From: Fen-1245 sp963835535 | GTDB lineage: Bacteria; Gemmatimonadota; Gemmatimonadetes; Gemmatimonadales; JACORV01 | Assembly (NCBI GenBank): GCA_963835535.1 | Contig: CAWIFL010000005.1 | Span: 1-64,000 of the forward strand | DNA length: 64,000 nt | Direction of reading: 5' to 3' | The notes under the pieces: model-generated | The model's input: the letters and a program-made list of their open reading frames with translations, nothing else | The model's database searches: none | Told to the model about the DNA's origin: nothing | Shown: positions 62,604-64,000 of the stretch, one piece after another | Layout of the letters: every line of letters begins with the position of its first letter | How positions within the stretch are numbered: the first letter of the stretch is position 1 | Made by a program: the position numbers and the translations under genes

Positions 62604-63113
62604 ATGGGGAATCCAATGGCCGCCGGCGCGAAGAGTTGCGCCCGAGTGATGCTGCGCCGCTTGGCGCGCGGGGTTCTCGCCCTCGCGCCGGCGGCGCTGG
62701 CGGGCTGCTATAGCTACGTCCCGGTGGATTCGGCGCCGGCGCCCGGGGTCGGCATGGAGATCGAGCTGAACGATCTCGGGCGGGTCGAAATGGGGCGCAC
62801 GGTCGGCCCCCGCGTTGCCAGCATCGAGGGAGTTCTTGAGAGCAGTTCGGATACGGCATTCGTGGTGCGTGTGATGCAGGTAGTCGGGGAGAACGGTCTC
62901 TCCACACCGTGGGAGGGGGAACCAGTGACAATCCGGCCGGCCTACGTGGAACGGATGGGCAAGCGGCAGTTCAGCGTGGGCCGCACGGCGGTCGCGTCGG
63001 CGCTAGCGGGCGCGGGCGTTGTTGCGTTCATCATGAGCAATAGCCTGAACGGCTTGGGCGGGGCGCCGTCTTCGACGACTAAGGGCGGCAGCAGCAGCAA
63101 CGGTTCCAAGTGA
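62604..63113 (+). CDS. Small lipoprotein of unknown function
   Basis: 169 aa from ATG 62604 (ATG 62649, MLRRLARGVLALAPAALAGC, is a good alternative). The lipobox ends AGCYSY. A beta-rich body (GMEIELNDLGRVEMGRTVGP, RVASIEGVLESSSDTAFVVR) is followed by a hydrophobic Gly/Ala helix (TAVASALAGAGVVAFIM) and a Ser/Gly tail. Eight bases after SusD, so likely co-transcribed. No family recognised. Confidence 0.7.
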   Translation: MGNPMAAGAKSCARVMLRRLARGVLALAPAALAGCYSYVPVDSAPAPGVGMEIELNDLGRVEMGRTVGPRVASIEGVLESSSDTAFVVRVMQVVGENGLSTPWEGEPVTIRPAYVERMGKRQFSVGRTAVASALAGAGVVAFIMSNSLNGLGGAPSSTTKGGSSSNGSK

Positions 63114-63141
63114 GTGGACACCCTTTGACAGCGAGCCTGAA

Positions 63142-64000
63142 ATGACCGTCAATCGTGTTTGGATGGCCTTGTTGCTCGGAGCGGCAGTGTGGGGCTGCGA
63201 GAAGAGTACGGGCGCGTCGACGTCGCCGCAGCCGCCCCTTGCGGGCCTGCGCTATTTCGATGCCGTGGTGGATACCACCTACATGGATTTCCGGGTCGTG
63301 GACATCGTTACGTTCGCGCCCAATGCGGTCCGGGCGGTCTTCCGCAGCGGCGGCGATCCGAGCGGCGTGACTAACGGATTCCTCTCGCCGCCGTACCTGC
63401 CCGTGCAGACCGGCGCGCACGACCTTCGCGTCTTCCTGGACAGCACGGACCTGGCGACCGCGAGCACGCAGATGTTCGACACCACCGTCACGTTCGCCCA
63501 GGGCCACAACTACACCTTCATCCTCTACGGGAGCCAGCGAGCCAAAACGCTGCACGCCATGGTCCTGGACGACTCGGCGATGGCGTTGCCGGCGGACAAC
63601 TCGGTCTGGGTCCGTACGATCAACCTCGGGACGGGGGTTGATACGACCGGGCTCGGGCCGTCCGTGGATACGTACGTGATTCCTCAGGCCGGCAGCCCGG
63701 CCACGCCGCCGACGTTCGCGGCCACGGCGTTCGGGACCAAGACTGCCTACGTGAGGGTGCCGGTCGGTTCGCTCCAAGCCGTGGTGGCTCGGGCCGGCAC
63801 GGTGGTGCCCCTCACCCTGTCGCTCACCGCCAGCGCGACGGCGACCGGCTCGAACTTCCCGGCCGGGACCGTGGGGACGTCGGCGAGCAACCCGATCGCG
63901 GGATCGCTGGTGAAGAACACGGCGTTCAGCGTCATCATCCTGCCGCGGGCCGGTCAGCCGATGACTAAGGAACCCAGCACCGCCCGCTTCGCGAATCCGG
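63142..64000 (+). CDS. DUF4397-like lipoprotein, truncated by the window end
   Basis: At least 286 codons remain open to the window end. ATG 63142; signal peptide with lipobox near LLGAAVWGC. The mature part (AGLRYFDAVVDTTYMDFRVV, TGAHDLRVFLDSTDLATAST, YTFILYGSQRAKTLHAMVLD, VWVRTINLGTG) follows the DUF4397 pattern of repeated immunoglobulin-like strands. Function unknown; it continues the lipoprotein series after SusCD. Confidence 0.78.
   Translation, partial: MTVNRVWMALLLGAAVWGCEKSTGASTSPQPPLAGLRYFDAVVDTTYMDFRVVDIVTFAPNAVRAVFRSGGDPSGVTNGFLSPPYLPVQTGAHDLRVFLDSTDLATASTQMFDTTVTFAQGHNYTFILYGSQRAKTLHAMVLDDSAMALPADNSVWVRTINLGTGVDTTGLGPSVDTYVIPQAGSPATPPTFAATAFGTKTAYVRVPVGSLQAVVARAGTVVPLTLSLTASATATGSNFPAGTVGTSASNPIAGSLVKNTAFSVIILPRAGQPMTKEPSTARFANP

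Overview
The window is GC-rich DNA (roughly 70% by eye), densely coded on both strands, from a diderm bacterium. SusC/SusD-type outer-membrane proteins, an S46 dipeptidyl-peptidase, a PSMA-like M28 peptidase, many lipoproteins and small beta-barrel proteins, TPR/HEAT/PPC repeat proteins, an ECF sigma factor and system I cytochrome c maturation genes together suggest Gemmatimonadota or a close relative. That assignment is inference from gene content; no rRNA is present.

Layout. 1-72: 3' end of a tRNA and its terminator. 93-1106: a fatty-acyl or sphingolipid desaturase. 1224-4603: a tightly overlapped operon of ECF sigma factor, membrane anti-sigma factor and two secreted HEAT-repeat proteins, the first of these frameshifted. 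4704-5879: an RCC1-repeat lipoprotein. 6012-9619: a dipeptide-type ABC importer (binding protein and two permeases, no ATPase). 9673-12982: EF-P, a soluble hybrid histidine kinase and an LssY-like protein. 13047-17923: proline dehydrogenase, PSMA-like peptidase, rhomboid protease and a Kir-type potassium channel. 18521-24294: a 16-residue-repeat protein, a YpdA-like reductase, a TauE/DUF1634 pair, an outer-membrane protein and a zinc alcohol dehydrogenase. 24320-31875: a membrane glycosyltransferase-like protein, S46 peptidase, a five-unit PPC protein, a DsbD_2-type membrane protein and a TPR protein. 31976-38736: a decayed Ig-like lipoprotein gene, ADP-forming acyl-CoA synthetase, nucleotidyltransferase, cNMP-binding protein, CDP-alcohol phosphatidyltransferase, OsmC and small secreted proteins. 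38811-44270: cardiolipin synthase-like protein, DsbA/VKOR pair, UspA, acetyl-CoA synthetase and a cold-shock protein. 44492-47070: STAS protein and ccmABCD, including a tiny ccmD. 47183-54740: frameshifted aquaporin, a five-gene KAS/SRPBCC/methyltransferase/flavin reductase/FAD-oxidoreductase operon, a DUF92 protein, a V4R-like protein and an M24 peptidase. 54845-64000: coiled-coil protein, a plug-only CarboxypepD_reg protein, a frameshifted SusC, SusD and lipoproteins, the last running off the edge.

How the genes work together. Much of the content serves uptake and breakdown of peptides or oligomers (SusCD, S46, M28, M24, dipeptide permeases, proline dehydrogenase), envelope oxidative folding and cytochrome biogenesis (DsbA/VKOR, ccmABCD, DsbD_2), and acetate activation (Acs and ADP-forming synthetase).

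The most unusual signals are two telomere-like G-rich inverted-repeat elements around a terminator hairpin (31881-31970 and 47073-47178), both between convergent genes; the 11 x 16-residue repeat protein; the sigma/anti-sigma/twin-HEAT operon; the KAS-to-FAD operon with an apparent ACG start; and an EF-P with Asn where Lys or Arg is usual. Four genes carry 1-nt frameshifts, some in short G/C runs, so assembly error must be considered before calling them pseudogenes.
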